Shown piece by piece: positions 13,831-15,206 of a stretch of DNA of 15,206 bases; within the stretch, counting starts at the first letter, position 1, and the number at the start of each line of letters is the position of its first letter. The notes beneath the pieces were generated by a model. The model was not told the DNA's origin. It did not search any database and was given only the letters and a program-made list of their open reading frames with translations. Origin of the DNA: Fidelibacterota bacterium. GTDB lineage: Bacteria > Fidelibacterota > Marinisomatia > Marinisomatales > UBA1611. A program made the position numbers and the translations under genes. The DNA lies in the NCBI GenBank assembly GCA_015658495.1, contig DQOT01000286.1, forward strand, positions 1-15,206, written 5' to 3'.

Positions 13831-15206
13831 TTATTTCTTGTCTCTTTTAGGAAAAATAAGAAGTTTTTTAGATTTTTTTGATTTCGAATTTTTTCGTCTT
13901 TTTTCTTTTTTAATGGTGGTTTGTTTCATGGGATTCTGAGTCACATCATTCAGGTCCGTGTCTTTTCTTATCTTCCCTTTAGCATAGGTGGTTCTACGAA
14001 TTTCTTTTCCTTTATTATCGTAAAATACCCAAAGACCATTTCGTTTCGAATCTTTTATTAAACCACGCTCTTTTACATTTCCATTGGAATAATATTTTAG
14101 GATAAGTTCGTGCCCTGGAGGTGTCACATGTGCAATGACGTCTTTGGATTTGTTAACCACCGTGGTATCGTATTTCACATAGGTTTGCCTTAATAGATTT
14201 CTTATTGTATCTTGTATAAGAGTAGTATCAAAGGTCAAAATCTTCAATGTATCAAAAACTACAGATCGATATTTCATTTCCGGTCCGATAAACTTGCTAT
14301 TGTTGGGCCTGTTTAAAATGCTTTTGACCACAGCAGATGAATAGATCTTTTGAAATTTTATATATTCATCATTAGCCTTATCCCAATCACCACCCGCCTC
14401 ATAAAGCGCCTGGTTAATCCATTCCTGTGCTGTAGGGTCACCTGTATCACGTGCGCGAATGGCATCATCCAGTGAATTCCATTTTGGGAATTGAGATCGC
14501 TGCCTATCGGTCATATCGGGAGTAAAACTGGAGGAATGGGTATGAATTGTTACAGTATCATTATTGAAAATAACGAGCGTATCATAAACGACTGTAGAAT
14601 CAAAGGCAAATAACCAAAGGGAATCTCTAATCACCGTTGTATCATAAGCGAAGACCCAACTTGTGTCATAAATAAGGACGGTATCAAACGCAAATGCCCA
14701 GAGTGTATCTCTGACAACAGTTGTGTCATAGGTGTAAAAAAAGGCAGTATCCAACACAACCATGGTGTCATAGTTTGTTTGCACAATGGTGGTTGTATCA
14801 TACCGGTTAATATAAAGACTATCAATAACAATGACAGTATCATACACGGTTGTTGTTGCATTGGTATAGATAAATGTTGAATCAAAGACGGTTGTTGTGT
14901 CATATAAAGTGGTATAAACAAAAATAGTATCAGTCTGGCGTTTTCTGGATTGTTCATTCAGGAACTCTATTTGCAATCCCAGGTGTTCCAACTGATTTTT
15001 AAATTTTAATTCCAAACGCTGTAACTGTATCTGAACCTGAGTTTCTTTATAATAGGTCGTCTTTGGCTTTTCTTCACCCTTCTCAAAAAATGGTTTTGGC
15101 GCTTTAATAATAGCACCGGTTTGCGTGCGGTACACCTTCCATTTTTTAGTACTACTTTTTCTTTGCGCGATAAGCATCACACAAAAAGATAGCATGATTA
15201 TAAGTA
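13831..15206 (-). CDS. Secreted protein with Asp-Thr repeats, YwqK/MORN-like module and basic tail (N-terminus cut by window edge)
   Basis: Not recognised as a named protein. The first in-window ATG (15195) gives 454 residues, but the frame stays open to the edge. The codons before that ATG (Leu-Ile-Ile) extend a hydrophobic stretch ending LSFCVMLIAQ. The real start is therefore probably just outside and the protein has a signal peptide cleaved after Ala-Gln. Numbering from that ATG: 47-85 is a charged, coiled-coil-like helix; 89-216 is a Thr/Asp-rich beta-like region; 142-211 is five 14-residue repeats; 235-300 is a mixed helical segment; 313-346 is a second Asp-Thr patch. From 364 to 408, YYSNGNVKERG..K.GLWVFYDNKGKEI resembles YwqK/MORN repeats, and 428-454 is very Lys/Arg-rich. 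It is convergent with mce, 38 nt apart. A surface or periplasmic role is inferred. Confidence 0.8.
   Translation of the reverse strand, partial: LIIMLSFCVMLIAQRKSSTKKWKVYRTQTGAIIKAPKPFFEKGEEKPKTTYYKETQVQIQLQRLELKFKNQLEHLGLQIEFLNEQSRKRQTDTIFVYTTLYDTTTVFDSTFIYTNATTTVYDTVIVIDSLYINRYDTTTIVQTNYDTMVVLDTAFFYTYDTTVVRDTLWAFAFDTVLIYDTSWVFAYDTTVIRDSLWLFAFDSTVVYDTLVIFNNDTVTIHTHSSSFTPDMTDRQRSQFPKWNSLDDAIRARDTGDPTAQEWINQALYEAGGDWDKANDEYIKFQKIYSSAVVKSILNRPNNSKFIGPEMKYRSVVFDTLKILTFDTTLIQDTIRNLLRQTYVKYDTTVVNKSKDVIAHVTPPGHELILKYYSNGNVKERGLIKDSKRNGLWVFYDNKGKEIRRTTYAKGKIRKDTDLNDVTQNPMKQTTIKKEKRRKNSKSKKSKKLLIFPKRDKK
14563..14772 (-). repeat. Five tandem 14-residue Asp-Thr repeats within the minus-strand gene
   Basis: Residues 142-211 of the minus-strand protein are five exact-length units: YDTMVVLDTAFFYT, YDTTVVRDTLWAFA, FDTVLIYDTSWVFA, YDTTVIRDSLWLFA and FDSTVVYDTLVIFN. 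Each splits into two 7-residue halves of the form D-[T/S]-x-hydrophobic. The codon wording varies between units, so the array is kept at protein level and is not a fresh DNA duplication. Less regular units extend to both sides. Alternating hydrophobic strands with Asp-Thr turns suggest an elongated beta structure; that is inference. Confidence 0.75.

Noticed and set aside
14563..14772. CRISPR array or DNA tandem repeat
   Set aside because: The periodicity is in the protein; the DNA units differ by many synonymous changes and there are no conserved repeats with unique spacers.

Overview
The window is a gene-dense bacterial chromosome segment of moderate, slightly AT-rich composition, with almost all genes on the + strand. 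It has no rRNA or tRNA genes, no CRISPR array, and no transposase, integrase or phage gene that I can see. Gene content, short signal peptides ending in '-AQ', and the Thr/Asp-rich secreted protein with a YwqK-like tail suggest a Gram-negative bacterium of the FCB group. A Marinimicrobia-, Ignavibacteria- or Bacteroidetes-like lineage is my inference from style and not a proven assignment.

Layout. (1) Positions 1-318 hold the 3' end of a coiled-coil gene that enters from the left edge. (2) Positions 419-1717 encode a secreted or periplasmic TPR protein with its own good ribosome binding site. (3) Positions 1723-7493 form a tightly packed run: HAD hydrolase, acpS, bifunctional nnrD/nnrE, a VanZ-like membrane protein, recN and murA. 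After the HAD gene, each member starts inside or at the stop codon of the one before. The run covers cofactor activation and repair, DNA double-strand-break repair, and the first committed step of peptidoglycan synthesis. (4) After a 63-nt gap, positions 7557-13225 form a second run: trkA and trkH (K+ uptake), a crotonase-family enoyl-CoA hydratase, and a DUF1611/DgcN-like protein overlapping a dipeptide-epimerase-like enolase (DgcA-like). (5) A 159-nt gap with palindromic, repeat-like sequence precedes a methylmalonyl-CoA epimerase gene (13385-13792). (6) A convergent minus-strand gene (13831 to the right edge) encodes a secreted protein with 14-residue Asp-Thr repeats, a YwqK/MORN-like module and a very basic C-terminus.

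How the genes work together. TrkA and TrkH form one K+ uptake system. The DgcN/DgcA-like pair would convert D-glutamate to N-acetyl-D-glutamate and then N-acetyl-L-glutamate, which would salvage a peptidoglycan-derived D-amino acid. The epimerase gene carries a DxD motif that also fits an L-Ala-D/L-Glu epimerase, so the substrate is open. The crotonase and methylmalonyl-CoA epimerase point to acyl-CoA and propionate metabolism.

Most of the window is ordinary core metabolism. The parts most worth a second look are the DgcN/DgcA-like pair, the Asp-Thr repeat protein at the right edge, and the repeat-like intergenic element at 13226-13384.
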